Assembly: GCA_904063045.1 (NCBI GenBank)
Contig: CAJFCJ010000008.1
Coordinates: forward strand, 558,001-622,000
Direction: 5' to 3'
Length of the DNA: 64,000 nt
Source of the DNA: Dimorphilus gyrociliatus
Lineage: Eukaryota; Annelida; Polychaeta; Dinophilidae
The notes beneath the pieces are model-generated. The model ran no database searches. It had not been told where the DNA came from and worked only from the letters and a program-made list of their open reading frames with translations. How positions within the stretch are numbered: position 1 is the stretch's first letter; every line of letters begins with the position of its first letter. Below, piece after piece: positions 25,088 through 35,969 of this stretch. Made by a program: the position numbers and the translations under genes.

Positions 25088-26290
25088 TCAAAGATATTTT
25101 ATGCATACTTCTTGTAAAATTCTATGATCTTTACTGATTTTACTACTATTATGAACTAATATTTGAGAATTATCATTAATCTCTTTAATTGGAAAATTCG
25201 TTATAGGATAGGCTCTTCTTGATGAACGTTCAAATATAACTGTGCCATATATATCTTTGATAATCCTTTCCGGTACATTATATTTTATTAAATCGTAATC
25301 GATACTATAAACTTTACTAATAACGTATTAGTTGTAATTTTGTTCTTCTAAATGGAATGATTGAATATACTAACAAACTAATAGTTAGTTGAATATGGAG
25401 TTTAATCATTTTATTTCCATGGCAACTTGTACATTGAATATTTCCTCTTCCTTTACACTTTGAGCATCTTGATAGAAAAATATAAAATATCTATTTTTAA
25501 TAGACAATTAACGTAATGAATATACAAAATACTCAGCATCTTTTTTCATCTTTTGACAATTCATCCCGCAATCGATAATTCCAGTTTCGTTACATTTCTT
25601 ACAAGGAAATATCTAATTTGAGTATATATATATATGTATATATGAATAAATGATTAATTAAAAACTATATTGCAGTATTTATAAATTTTTTGCAGTACAT
25701 GTTCCGTATGAGGTATTTTCATTATCTTTATTTCATTTTGGAACATACTTTGAGGAATATATTTGATATCCCAAGGTTTAAGTATAACACCCATTTGGGG
25801 TCCATCGATTTCATGTCCATCATACGGCTCATAAATCCATCGTACTTTGCGTGTTTCGTAAAACGTGTCTAAAGTATACTTAAAGAAGTATAATACAATT
25901 TTTGTGTTAAAGTTAAATCAATTGCTATAAAAACAAAAAATTATTGATTACTCTAAATATAGGAGTCTTTTCTATGGTTTCAACAGTAACTTTACTTGAT
26001 AACTTTGTTTCCAGATGGAAACAGAAGCACTTTCGTGTATCAATAACTTTTGAACGGATTTCATCATTGTTAGGTAAATTAACTTTTTTATATATTATCT
26101 TTGACATATATTCTTCTTCTGCGCAATCAAATTGATCTTGAAAAGGTGGACTAACAAGACAATCCTCATTCCTTATATTAGAATAATTCTCCAATTTAGG
26201 TATATTAAAATAATTTATATCATTATCATTATCAACTTGATCAATGGTTGCCGATAGAGAAAGTTCTTCCAAACTATCCTTTTTCGCCAT
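25088..26290 (-). CDS. SSUH2-like protein with DnaJ-type cysteine-rich motifs
   Basis: Related to vertebrate SSUH2 (ssu-2 homologue), a protein of poorly known function linked to tooth development. Five exons: 26290-25952, 25878-25699, 25612-25533, 25467-25375, 25316-25088 (306 aa, phases agree). Family landmarks are the FRYTLDTFYETRKVRWIYEP segment, HEIDGPQMG, LKPWDIKYIP, IPHTEHIFPCKKCNETG, then CxxC motifs CGMNC, CSKCKGRGNIQC and CTSCHGN followed by KLHIQL, then AYPITNFPIKEIND. These are zinc-binding, DnaJ-like cysteine clusters. Compared with the vertebrate protein the cysteine-rich block looks shortened by about one repeat and the C-terminal strand region is missing. The first ~70 residues are acidic and poorly conserved. 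The exon 1 / exon 2 junction was chosen because only it continues the family alignment. Confidence 0.82.
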
Positions 26291-26467
26291 AATAATATAT
26301 CTTAGAAATTATCTTCTCTTCTATTATTTTAATTTCAAATTCTGACATCATAAAAGCTTTTTGTTTTCTTTTAAAATAGAATTTTGGAAGGAAATAATGG
26401 ATTAAATACGAAAATATACTTAAGGATTAAGAATAATCTAATTATCTATAGAAATTATTATAAGCTA

Positions 26468-27305
26468 TTATAACAATAAACCATATTTAATAGTATTAGA
26501 TAACCTTGGTGGGAGCACTGGTCTTTTTTCTTATTTTATATAAATGTATATGATAAAGATAATAATTTATCTTACGTGTTATTGTCGTTTGAATGTCGGT
26601 TGTTATACTTATAGACTCAGTAGTTATGTACGTAGTTGATGGAGAAGTTGTAGTCTCTTCCCTATTCTGATTTACTGAAAAAGAGATGGAGGATGTAAAA
26701 CTTATGACTTATATTTCTGGTAATAAACAGGTATATATTCTTTAAATACTTACATATTATTTTACAAAGTACGGCATATCTCCTATTACATGATGAATCA
26801 TGAAATTGTCCTATTCGTCTTCCGTTCCTTATTAGAGTGTACGTTCTCAAACAACCAGTCCTTTCATTTAGAGATGCCGATACAAAAAATGATCCTGAAT
26901 TCTTATTGAAAGTTGTTCCATCCGTCCAAGTATAACCGTCGAAAGAGGATAAATCTCCTGTGGTTTTTCTTAAACCCATCCAAAAGTCACGATTAACGCT
27001 AAACAATTATAATTCAGTTATATTGAATAAAAATTAAACTATATTCTATATAAAGTGTACCCAAGATTCGTTTGGATAAAAGACATTTCTTGATCATCGT
27101 GAATGCTAACTGAATTTCCTCCATTCTGTTCGCAGAAGTTTTGAGACTCTTCGAAGTTATACAGTTGACTATAGAATCTATAACACGCGTGTTTTTGAGA
27201 GTAATACGTCCAATACTTCATACATTGTGTTGTGGAAGCAAAACGGAAATGAGAGACACTTAAAAAGAGGATAAGTGGAAGAGAGAATGAATCGGAAGGT
27301 ACCAT
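26468..27305 (-). CDS. secreted or anchored C-type lectin-like protein
   Basis: Exons 27305-27061, 26998-26754, 26674-26576 and a short last exon ending at 26468 (acceptor either 26517 or slightly upstream; about 212 aa). A signal peptide (MVPSDSFSLPLILFLSVSHFRFA) is followed by one C-type lectin domain: YYSQKHACYRFYSQ, NFEESQNFCEQNGGNSVSIHDDQE, FWMGLRKTTG, YTWTDGTTF, TGCLRTYTL, HDSSCNRRYAVLCK. The canonical cysteines are present, but the EPN/QPD sugar-specificity triplet and the WND calcium motif are not, so Ca2+-dependent sugar binding is doubtful. After the domain comes a Thr/Ser-rich, mucin-like stalk (EETTTSPSTTYITTESISITT). No clear transmembrane helix follows in my model. Function could be recognition or adhesion; that is inference. 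Confidence 0.8.
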
Positions 27306-27694
27306 CTTGTACGATAGTTGACAACAGTTTGAATAAAGTGTAAGGAAAAAGATTTTATAGTATAAGAGAATTGTGTTAATTAATCAAAGTTGCCAACTGA
27401 AATAATGAATGAGAGTATGGTTTCTTTGCTATTTTACTTTATCGCGTACAAGAAAAAAGGTCATATATTAATGATAATTTGTTGAATAGCGGTATTATAT
27501 ACTATATATTAAGATATGAATATTCTTTACAGTTGAAAAGAGGTGTTGAAGAAGAGTGTGAATGATAAATTGTCTTGAGGAGATGGACATTAGTTATTCA
27601 ATCTTTTGTGTAATCTAATTAAGCGTTTGTAAATAAATTTGAACAGATAAGCAATTATTTATAATTAATAGCAAAATGTGGAGCTTGGAAAAAA
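27306..27694. other. intergenic, lectin / adiponectin receptor
   Basis: 389 bp between two minus-strand genes, AT-rich, probably the lectin promoter and the 3' UTR of the receptor. No coding frame of interest. Confidence 0.45.
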
Positions 27695-28549
27695 TTAGCA
27701 GTCGTTCAAGCTTTTCTTATAATCAGATATAACAAGGGAACCGTAATAGCAGAAAAATGCTGCAACAACGACACATATATGAAATATTTGATGACTTTGG
27801 CACCAAATATCGAATTTGCCCGCCCATAACCTCTCTGGAAAACGGAAGACATAATTTAAGGCACCTCCTATATATGTGACTGCCATAAGAATCAACCAGC
27901 CCAGAGCTGATCTATTAAAACTTATTTCTAGACCTTCATTTATCAGATAGTGAACTGCAGGAAATACGCCGCTTAAACCCAAACCAATAAATAGTCCAGC
28001 CCTTAATGGCCGATATTTGGGCAGTGCAAATTTTTCCCACATGGATATAATGATGGAAGATGAACCGAGTACAACTATAAGAATTGCATAGAATATCATT
28101 GCCTTAGTCTGACAATAGAAGCCGTAATATAACCATGGACTGAAACTTCCCATTATCATGCAGGCTATTCCACAATAATCCAATTTACTAAAGAGCTTAT
28201 TTATACTTTCCGAATGGCAAAGAAAGGTATGGAAAGCGGTAGAAAACAAAAGACATAGAATAGATCCGGTAAAGAATATTAGAAAAGCTATCTTGTCACT
28301 CCAGTTGTATCGAATAGATGGTTGAAAAACAAACCATACAGTTAAGCACACGAACGTTAAGCAACCCAATAAATGTGTCCATATATTTCCTGTTTCAGAA
28401 TGAATAGCAAATATTGACTTGGAACATGTCTTGAACGAAGGTATTTGGGGTCGATGACCACCTAATAAGTAATTATTATCTTGCAGCCATTTAGGTAGTT
28501 GCGAAAATTTCACAGGTCTCCATCGAGGCTTAATTAATTTCTTATTCAT
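27695..28549 (-). CDS. ADIPOR: adiponectin receptor (PAQR family, AdipoR1/2 type)
   Basis: Seven-helix PAQR membrane protein; AdipoR members are inside-out receptors with ceramidase activity. One exon, 284 aa from the first ATG. The match to AdipoR runs from LPKWLQDNNYLLGGHRPQIPSF through SIFAIHSETGNIWTHLLG, LLFSTAFHTFLCHSE, FSKLDYCGIACMIMGSFSPWLYY, RAGLFIGLGLSGVFPAVHY and GKFDIWCQSHQIFHICVVVAAF. The three zinc-ligand histidines (one in AFHTF, two in SHQIFH) are kept. The long cytoplasmic N-terminus of vertebrate AdipoR is nearly absent (about 20 residues before the conserved part), and the usual introns are missing. It may be an intron-free copy; other AdipoR genes may exist elsewhere in the genome. 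Confidence 0.96.
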   Translation of the reverse strand: MNKKLIKPRWRPVKFSQLPKWLQDNNYLLGGHRPQIPSFKTCSKSIFAIHSETGNIWTHLLGCLTFVCLTVWFVFQPSIRYNWSDKIAFLIFFTGSILCLLFSTAFHTFLCHSESINKLFSKLDYCGIACMIMGSFSPWLYYGFYCQTKAMIFYAILIVVLGSSSIIISMWEKFALPKYRPLRAGLFIGLGLSGVFPAVHYLINEGLEISFNRSALGWLILMAVTYIGGALNYVFRFPERLWAGKFDIWCQSHQIFHICVVVAAFFCYYGSLVISDYKKSLNDC

Positions 28550-29173
28550 TATTTTCAATCAAACGTCTCAAGATGATCTAGAAAAATTTTTTTGCAGTTC
28601 AATTCTTTGGATTATTATCAGTAAAATTAAGAGTTTTAAAGGTCGTCTATCATTACTTTTATCCTACAACAAAAATTCAATACAGTGCAAAGGTAGCGTA
28701 GTGTGTTTTAATCAATAAAACGCTGAAAGTAATTTTCCTATTATCGATTGTCTATGCAGATAAAACTGCGATATGATAATCTCAATATATATTAACAAAA
28801 ATGATAAAGAATAGTAAGCAATATCTCTAGACACGATTCATATATCTCAGATATTTTATTTTTGCATACGTTAGTATTGAATAACTGACTAGTCTTTCAC
28901 TGTTCACGCTTCACATTCCACATTCGTTTCTATGCTTACCATATAAACAGGTATTACTAATACTTCGTATAAATTGTTCAGATTGTATATGTTTACTGGT
29001 ATTGCTATACATTTACATGTTATATATTTAGATATATAATTTGCACAGGTGCATGTGAATTTTGTTGTTAAATACTTTAACAACGAAACAAAATATTGTA
29101 CGCAGGTAAGCGGAAAGAGCAGTATTGTTACGCGAGACGTGACCTGATATTCAGTGCTGACTAGCGTTTAAAA
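28550..29173. other. divergent intergenic region, AdipoR / glycosyltransferase
   Basis: About 620 bp between divergent starts. AT-rich with no recognisable frame. The segment 29100-29160 just upstream of the plus-strand gene is less AT-rich and may be its leader. Confidence 0.4.
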
Positions 29174-30576
29174 ATGGAACGAACTGGTAATGGAAAAGCT
29201 TTTAAAACTTGTTTTATCGTTATGACTTTATCACTAGTTATATTAATTTCTCTTGGAGTATTTCATGGAGCAAAGAGGAGTAAAAGGTAAGTTCTGATCT
29301 TTAATAACATATATCTCTTCCAATTTAATTATCTTTCAGTCAAACATTATTTCTACCTCCTCCTGTAGTGGAGGAATTTATAAATTGGCCAAAGGATAGA
29401 CCAAAGGTGGCACGACATTCTGTGATAAGCGAATTTGAGAGTTCGATTTCTCAACCGAACGTGCCCGATGAACCACCATGGCCGAAACCATTACCGCCCA
29501 GTAAGACAAACAATCGGTATATTCTGTATGAGTGTGCATCCAATATGGCCTGCGGTGGCTGGTCAAATAGGTTATACGGTATTGTTGCCCTATATATATT
29601 AGCGATCATGTACGACAGATCAATAGTTGTCAAAATGGACAGACCTTGTGATATAAGACAGTTTCTTGATCCAAGAGATATACATTGGAATGTGACAATT
29701 CCCAACAAAAATTGGTCTAAAACAAGTCTCAGCGGAATATATGGTCATAAAATTTCATTGTCACGACTGCAGGATTTAGAGAGAAAATTAACAAATAAAG
29801 ATATAACTGTTGCTCGTGTTAACATTGCTCAATTGGGTTATATTCACCTCTTTGCTACTGTAAAACATTTTAAGAACAAACTATTAGAGAAAGGCTTCAC
29901 GGAAAGACAATTACAACACCTCACACTTCTGCATTTTCCTTTAAAATATCAAGTTTATGATCTGTTATTCAAATTAAAGCCGTATCTACAGGAAAGAAAA
30001 GATAACTATTTAAAGACTTTTGATAAGAAACCACTTATTTGTGCTCATGTACGAACAGGAGGTGGCAAAACGATTCCGGGAGATTCCGCTAGAGGAAGGA
30101 TGTTTGGAACAAAAACGCTCTGGGCATTCTTACAAGAGAAATTACTATTTGATAAGTTTAAAGATGCTAAAGTATTCCTTGCTACTGATAATGATGCAGT
30201 TCGAGAAGAGTTTAAAAAAACATTTGGACATGTAGGAACAGAGATATCAGGCAATATAGTGCATATTGATAGATGGGGATCTCAAAAGAGAACCATTCAT
30301 GATAAAGCAGCTGCATGCCACGGAATGGATAAAGTATTATTAGATTTTGAAATTATGAGTGAATGTGATCTTCTTGTGATAACTTGGCGAAGTGGATTTA
30401 GTACAATGCCTGCCTTACGAAATAGACATCGTAATGAATTATACGTTTGGAGATGCGAAAAAAATAGTTGTTGGGTTGAGCCAATGTATAGATTTCAGGA
30501 TGAAAGCAGAAGAGAATTTAGTGAAGCCATTAACAGACAACCTTATGTCAACTGCAAAGACATTTTTAAATGTTAA
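29174..30576 (+). CDS. type II membrane glycosyltransferase, fucosyltransferase-like (copy A)
   Basis: Two exons, 29174-29286 and 29340-30576 (449 aa). A short cytoplasmic tail and one signal-anchor helix (CFIVMTLSLVILISLGVFHG) predict a Golgi type II protein. A proline-rich stem follows (SQPNVPDEPPWPKPLPPS). The lumenal domain has GGWSNRLYGI, ICAHVRTGGG and CDLLVITWRSGFSTMPALR. This order (Gly-Asn-Arg loop, His-x-Arg-x-Gly, acidic/Ser-rich loop near the end) resembles GT-B-fold fucosyltransferases of the NodZ/FUT8/plant-FUT group. I can name the superfamily only tentatively: the substrate is not known, and the family is inferred from motif layout. Its paralogue lies immediately downstream in the opposite orientation. 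Confidence 0.7.
29932..30459 (+). repeat. inverted repeat arm 1 (gene-conversion tract)
   Basis: 528 bp matching, in inverted orientation and with no gaps, 30989-31516. By eye only about 15-20 positions differ (near 97% identity), while coding sequence on both sides of the block is far more diverged. Confidence 0.85.
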
Positions 30577-30871
30577 TGTTAGGGACAATATTAAAATTTT
30601 AGTTAGGAATTATTATGGATTTCTCTACTGCAAAAGTAGAGTATTCTTGCGTATCAAATTTATTACTGTTAAATTATTTGTTTCAATGTTTTTAGTTGTT
30701 ACTGGGGGTTAAAAACTATTTGCTCTTACTTGCGTTTTTTAATTTGAAATGCTATTATTGTGATATTTATTTTCTCTATTTTTATTAGCATATGCAATTT
30801 TCTGAGTTTTTATTCGATAAAATATACAAATTCTTGTGGAAATGTATTAATTTTTAACTCTAAAGTATAAC
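30577..30871. other. convergent spacer between glycosyltransferase copies
   Basis: 295 bp AT-rich spacer holding both 3' UTRs. No coding content is seen. Confidence 0.5.
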
Positions 30872-32344
30872 TTAACAGTATAAAATATCTTCACAATTTA
30901 AAAATGGCAGCTTTTTGATTGCATTTATAAATAAATTTCTAGTTTCATTTTGAAATTTATAAAATGGTTCAATCCAACAACTACCTCCTTCGCATCTCCA
31001 AACGTATAATTCATTACGATGTCTATTTCGTAAGGCAGGCATTGTACTAAATCCACTTCGCCAAGTTATCACAAGAAGATCACATTCACTCATAATTTCA
31101 AAATCTAATAATACTTTATCCATTCCGTGGCATGCAGCTGCTTTATCATGAATGGTTCTCTTTTGAGATTTCCATCTATCAATATGCACTATATTGCCTG
31201 ATATCTCTGTCCCTACATGTCCAAATGTTTTTTTAAACTCTTCTCGAACTTCATCATCATCAGTAGCAAGGAACACTTTAGCATCTTTAAATTTATTAAT
31301 TTGTAGTTTCTCTTGTAAGAATGCCCAGAGCGTTTTTGTTCCAAACATCCTTCCTCTAGCGGCATCTCCCGGAATCGTTTTGCCACCTCCTGTTCGTACA
31401 TGAGCACAAATAAGTGGTTTCTTATCAAAAGTCTTTAAATAGTTATCTTTCCTTTCCTGTAGATACGGCTTTAATTTGAATAACAGATCATAAATTTGAT
31501 ATTTTAAAGGAAAATGTAAAAAAGTTAATTTATCCAATTGACTTTCACTAAATCCTTTTTCAAGAAGCCTCGTTCTGTAAAATTTCACTTTTGAGAATAG
31601 TGCTATATATCCAGTTTGTGCTATATGAATATTAATTACGGGATTTCTTTGATTTCTTAGACTTTTATCCAAATCCTTTAATTTATCGAAAGAAATTTCA
31701 TAACCATTTATTTCGTTAAAGCTAATGTTGATCCAATTTTGTGGAATGTCGACATCCCATTGAACATATCTTGGTTGTAGAAAGTGCACTAGAGAACATG
31801 GTCGATTTATTTTTATTGCTAAGGACCTATCATAGATTATCGCGATGAAATAGGCACCAATCATCCCATAAAGTCTATTGGACCATCCACCGCATAGTTT
31901 ATCAAAGCATTCATAGACGACAAAGTGATTGTTTGTTTCATTCGGAGGTAGTGGTAATGGCCATTGAGGTAGATCCGGAACATTTGGTTGTGATATGGTA
32001 CTCTTAAACTCATTAACAACTGAGTCTGGTTTTACTTTAGGCCTTTCAGGGGGCCATTCCAATGAACTAACCATCGGGACTGGTTTAATAGTAAAATTGA
32101 CAACTTCATGATCCTTTTTAGGAAGAGGAAGAATATAAACATCACTGGATGTATCGCTACAACAAGAAAAATTCCCTTTTAGTTAATATTTATTAGTTTT
32201 CTTTTATTTTTTACTTATTTTGACCTACATTTCAAAAATTGAGTGATTAAAAGAAAACGTAATATATAGAAGAAAGTTACCAATAACAAATACTAGTAAT
32301 ATTCTGAAATATATCCTAACATTTCCACCTTCAGAGTAATTCAT
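30872..32344 (-). CDS. type II membrane glycosyltransferase, fucosyltransferase-like (copy B)
   Basis: Two exons, 32344-32229 and 32156-30872 (466 aa). The signal-anchor helix lies in YFRILLVFVIGNFLLYITFSF. The stem (SQPNVPDLPQWPLPLPPN) and N-terminal catalytic half align to copy A at roughly 55-60% by eye, including CGGWSNRLYG. From HFPLKYQIYDLLFKLKPY to ELYVWRCE the two proteins are almost identical, including silent sites. After that block they diverge again (GGSCWIEPFYKFQNE versus KNSCWVEPMYRFQDE). The exon 1 donor (GTAGGT at 32228) was chosen because it gives a full membrane helix and correct phase; an alternative with a 10-nt mini-exon is also in phase. Function as for copy A. Confidence 0.7.
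30989..31516 (-). repeat. inverted repeat arm 2 (gene-conversion tract)
   Basis: Partner of the arm at 29932-30459, also 528 bp, separated from it by 529 bp. Lies entirely inside glycosyltransferase copy B. Confidence 0.85.
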
Positions 32345-33722
32345 GTCATCGATAAAACCTATATTTAAGCAGAAGATAATTAAAAGATGCAAATTAGTAG
32401 ATTAAAAGATTTAATATAAAAGTTACCCATATGGCTTTATACTCCGCTTTATTTTAATATTATCCCAGTTTTCTCAAATACAATTTATCCTAGAAAATAT
32501 CCAGATTAGGCATAATTCCTGTAAAATAAATGTTTTATCTAGATTTTTATGTTCCTGACAACATATAATTTTTACTTTCACGAATAAACAAAGTCTTTAG
32601 CTTGTATTGTTTTTATTCTAAAATTAGGTTAAACAATAGCCTACTTTCTTATAGACAGAACAGCTGAATTTATAGAAAAAACCAATAAAAGCGACAGCAC
32701 ATCAATACTGATAGATGCTTTCGTATAAGATTCAAATTGAGTAGTCACCTGTTTTTTCCTTGTTGTTTCTTATTATCTCTATCTTATTTGATAAATATGG
32801 AGACAAAATTTATTTATACCAAGTTAAAATATATCAATCAATTTCTCACTAATATAAACAGTAAATTACCATGTCAACCTAAGCTGATTGAGCCACCTTC
32901 CTATTGTAAAGCTCTAACAAAGACAAGACTATAAGAAAATACTATTAATGTTTATGTCATAGTGAAATATTTAACTTGAATTCATTCAAGAATTTAACAT
33001 ACAATTTATATTTGATTCTAATGGAAGAATAAACAATATCTTGGTTTTTTAGTTGTTTTTCTACTAAATTTTTCTATATCTATATACATATTGCACTTTA
33101 AGTTAATAGTCGTGACTGTACTTACTATAAACTTTTTAACGAACGTTGAAAAGTACTTCATTGTCTTTAAGAGATTTATTACGTCATGTTTTTAGGACAA
33201 GAAAAACGAAAGGTCAATGATGTAGATAAAATTCACTTTGTATATCTTTATTTTAATATAGAACAAGTCATGTCCGTTGACACGATAATTTAAAAATGGA
33301 ATAAAGCCTGAGAAACAGTAATATGTTTAATAAAAAATAAATTAAACTATAACTTTTAAGAGTTTAAACCTTCGAAACTATTAAACATTCTTTTACTGCT
33401 AAAAATAACACAGGTATTGAAATGATTGGATATTCATTCGTACTTCCTTTCCTATCTAATAACGCCCAAAACGTGACTGTTATATCGATAAAACAATCTA
33501 TTATTAAAAATGTAACAACAAAAGAATTTTATATGAATCATTTAGTTTATTATTTGACCTTTTTATCACTTTTTTCTAGGCCTATATTAGGCGAATAGAA
33601 AGAAAAATATTCATAATACAAAAAAAGAAAAATTTTTTCTTTTTCTTTTTAAAAAAAAAACTAATTCAACTTTTATTTTTTGAAATAATTAAAAGAAAAC
33701 AGAGGAAAATGGATCGATAAAA
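32345..33722. other. long intergenic region
   Basis: 1.4 kb without a supportable gene, one of the longest gaps in the window. AT-rich throughout. Near 33600-33670 there is a purine run followed by T-rich and A-rich runs (AAAGAAAAATTTTTTC and TTTTTAAAAAAAAAA), directly upstream of the AT-rich orphan gene. Otherwise I see nothing. Confidence 0.45.
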
Positions 33723-35969
33723 ATGAATATTGTATTATATTTCTATTATCTATTTAACGTATTTAATCAATTAATAATCAATGGTTATATTATTGATTGT
33801 CAATTTGAATATGATTATATATCTATTAAATTAATAGGCGAGAGTTTAATTGAAAATTCAACAATAATAACAAACTACGAAGAATGTAATTCAAGTTTAA
33901 AAATAACAAATTCAAGTGTCAATCATATGAAAATTGTTTGCTATGATAATATTAATAATTTAAATATTGAATATATCAATTTAATATCATTAAGAGAATT
34001 TAATATCTTATTAAATTTAATTACAATTACAAACTGTAATAAAACTATTAATATCTATGATAATTACGATAAGAAATTAATGATAATATTATATAATAGC
34101 TATAAACTACCTTGTTTGGTTAATATATTTAATACCGAAATAGGTATTAAAGTTTACGTTGAACCAGATTTAGAATATATAAGATACGTTACAATTAATT
34201 ATCTATTAGGTAATAATTGTAATTCTCTATTTAAATCTTTAATTAATTCTTTGACAATTGATTATTCACCAATAACAAACGAAAAGAATCTATTATTATT
34301 AAAATATCTCATTGTTCACGTTTATCTATTACCTACAAACTTAAATGGTAATTTACTAGTTCAACTTCGAAGGAATATGTTAATTCACCTAAAGAATAAA
34401 AGTTTAATTAATAATTCTAGTGTGTCATTATTTAAATACAGCTATTACTTAATAAAAAGATCATTTAGGATAAAATCTTACGAGAGTAACAATCTCTTTC
34501 CAGTAAGATTTATTATTCTATCTTGTTCATCAACAGAAATACGAATATTGAATAACTTTTATCATATTGTTCAATATCTGATATTATTCAATAGGAAAAA
34601 TCTTCCTAAATCATTATTACTAAAGAAGTTAATTAATTGCTGTAATAATTATAATTTATTCACTGATAATTGTAAAATAATATGGAAACAAATAGATAAT
34701 ATACAATGTATAAGGAGAAATGATAATCATTTATACTTTAATTGGAATATTAATAATTTTTATAATTGTACTGAAAATCTTAAAGTTATTCATGAAATTT
34801 CAATAGAATGTTCTAATTTATATTCATCAATTAAAAATCCTAAATATTTACAAATATCTACGAAATATCTTCATTATCATTTCGCAAAGTTACGTATTAT
34901 TAATTGTAAAAGTTATGATCTAATTAAAATGAATATTCATAAGAATATATTCAGTATTGAGATAATTAATTCCCAGTTAATCTATTTACCTTGTTCATTT
35001 CGTGTAAATTCATTAAATTTATCAATTAAATTGAATGATATTCAATTTAAATCGATTAATATATTATCGATATTATCGGATGATCATTGTCCATCTTTGG
35101 AGAGATCGTCGTTTAATTCTATTAAAAAATTATATATTATTAATAATAATAGAGAAAATTGTATCATTTGGATAGTTGATTTAAAGACGTTCTTTGACAA
35201 GAGTCGTAAGATTGAAACTATCCGTAAAATAGCTTTATCTTCAAATATAATCATTGATTTTTTGTCGGCATTTAATTATGTTTATTTTGAATTTATCATC
35301 AAATTCCAATCAGTTTTGGTGAAATTTCAAAGTGTTTACGATTGTTATCTTATGGATCTTGTTAATATGAAATTATTGAATGGTTATAGCAATATTCAAT
35401 TTGTTCACGTTTCGAATTATAAAGGTAAATGCCATTTGAAATACTGGAAAGAATCCGAATTGAAAGAATACGTTTGCAATTGTATTAGAATTTATATTTA
35501 TCATCATTTCGACTGTTCAACCGCTTTTCATATTCAACCAAAAATTCAAACTACCGTATTATCACCCTATTCCACTACAATATTTGGAATTAATGGTTCG
35601 AGAACACGTCCAACAAGACCTACACATCCACCTTCGGGACGTGAATTTTTAGCTCTAATAGCCCTATTATATACAGTTTTAATTGCAGTAAATCTATTTA
35701 TAATCTTCCACGTTGGTATCTATATTGATAAAAGATGTATGAAATTTTCATTGAAATATAGAAGATTCAAAGAAGAATGGTCAAATAAAATTCTATTAAA
35801 ATTTCCCATTATGAAGTTAATAATAAAGGGAAATGTTATTACCGACGAAGAGATTAATAGGCTTGAAGATGAACTTGTTGAAAAATCATCTCAAAATAGT
35901 AAATCGGCTGAAATTTTTGTAGAAAAAACAATAAGAAAATTATTAAAAGAGCAAAAAAAGAAAAAATAA
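33723..35969 (+). CDS. unrecognised Asn/Ile-rich single-pass membrane protein
   Basis: I do not recognise this gene. One uninterrupted 748-aa frame begins with a signal peptide-like stretch (MNIVLYFYYLFNVFNQLIINGYIIDC). The ~600-residue ectodomain is very rich in Asn, Ile, Leu and Tyr, with many N-x-S/T sites and regularly spaced cysteines. Its alternating hydrophobic strands loosely recall leucine-rich-repeat or solenoid proteins, but I see no clean repeat. A Ser/Thr/Pro stretch precedes one strong transmembrane helix (EFLALIALLYTVLIAVNLFIIFHVGIYI, residues ~640-667), then a basic ~80-residue cytoplasmic tail ending in KEQKKKK. This implies a type I surface protein. Codon use is extremely A/T-ending and there is no intron, both unlike most neighbours. 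The uninterrupted length makes chance very unlikely. Confidence 0.75.
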   Translation: MNIVLYFYYLFNVFNQLIINGYIIDCQFEYDYISIKLIGESLIENSTIITNYEECNSSLKITNSSVNHMKIVCYDNINNLNIEYINLISLREFNILLNLITITNCNKTINIYDNYDKKLMIILYNSYKLPCLVNIFNTEIGIKVYVEPDLEYIRYVTINYLLGNNCNSLFKSLINSLTIDYSPITNEKNLLLLKYLIVHVYLLPTNLNGNLLVQLRRNMLIHLKNKSLINNSSVSLFKYSYYLIKRSFRIKSYESNNLFPVRFIILSCSSTEIRILNNFYHIVQYLILFNRKNLPKSLLLKKLINCCNNYNLFTDNCKIIWKQIDNIQCIRRNDNHLYFNWNINNFYNCTENLKVIHEISIECSNLYSSIKNPKYLQISTKYLHYHFAKLRIINCKSYDLIKMNIHKNIFSIEIINSQLIYLPCSFRVNSLNLSIKLNDIQFKSINILSILSDDHCPSLERSSFNSIKKLYIINNNRENCIIWIVDLKTFFDKSRKIETIRKIALSSNIIIDFLSAFNYVYFEFIIKFQSVLVKFQSVYDCYLMDLVNMKLLNGYSNIQFVHVSNYKGKCHLKYWKESELKEYVCNCIRIYIYHHFDCSTAFHIQPKIQTTVLSPYSTTIFGINGSRTRPTRPTHPPSGREFLALIALLYTVLIAVNLFIIFHVGIYIDKRCMKFSLKYRRFKEEWSNKILLKFPIMKLIIKGNVITDEEINRLEDELVEKSSQNSKSAEIFVEKTIRKLLKEQKKKK

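Noticed and set aside
32737..32934. 65-codon plus-strand frame in the long intergenic region
   Set aside because: Short, low-complexity start, no homology recognised and no plausible splice partner.
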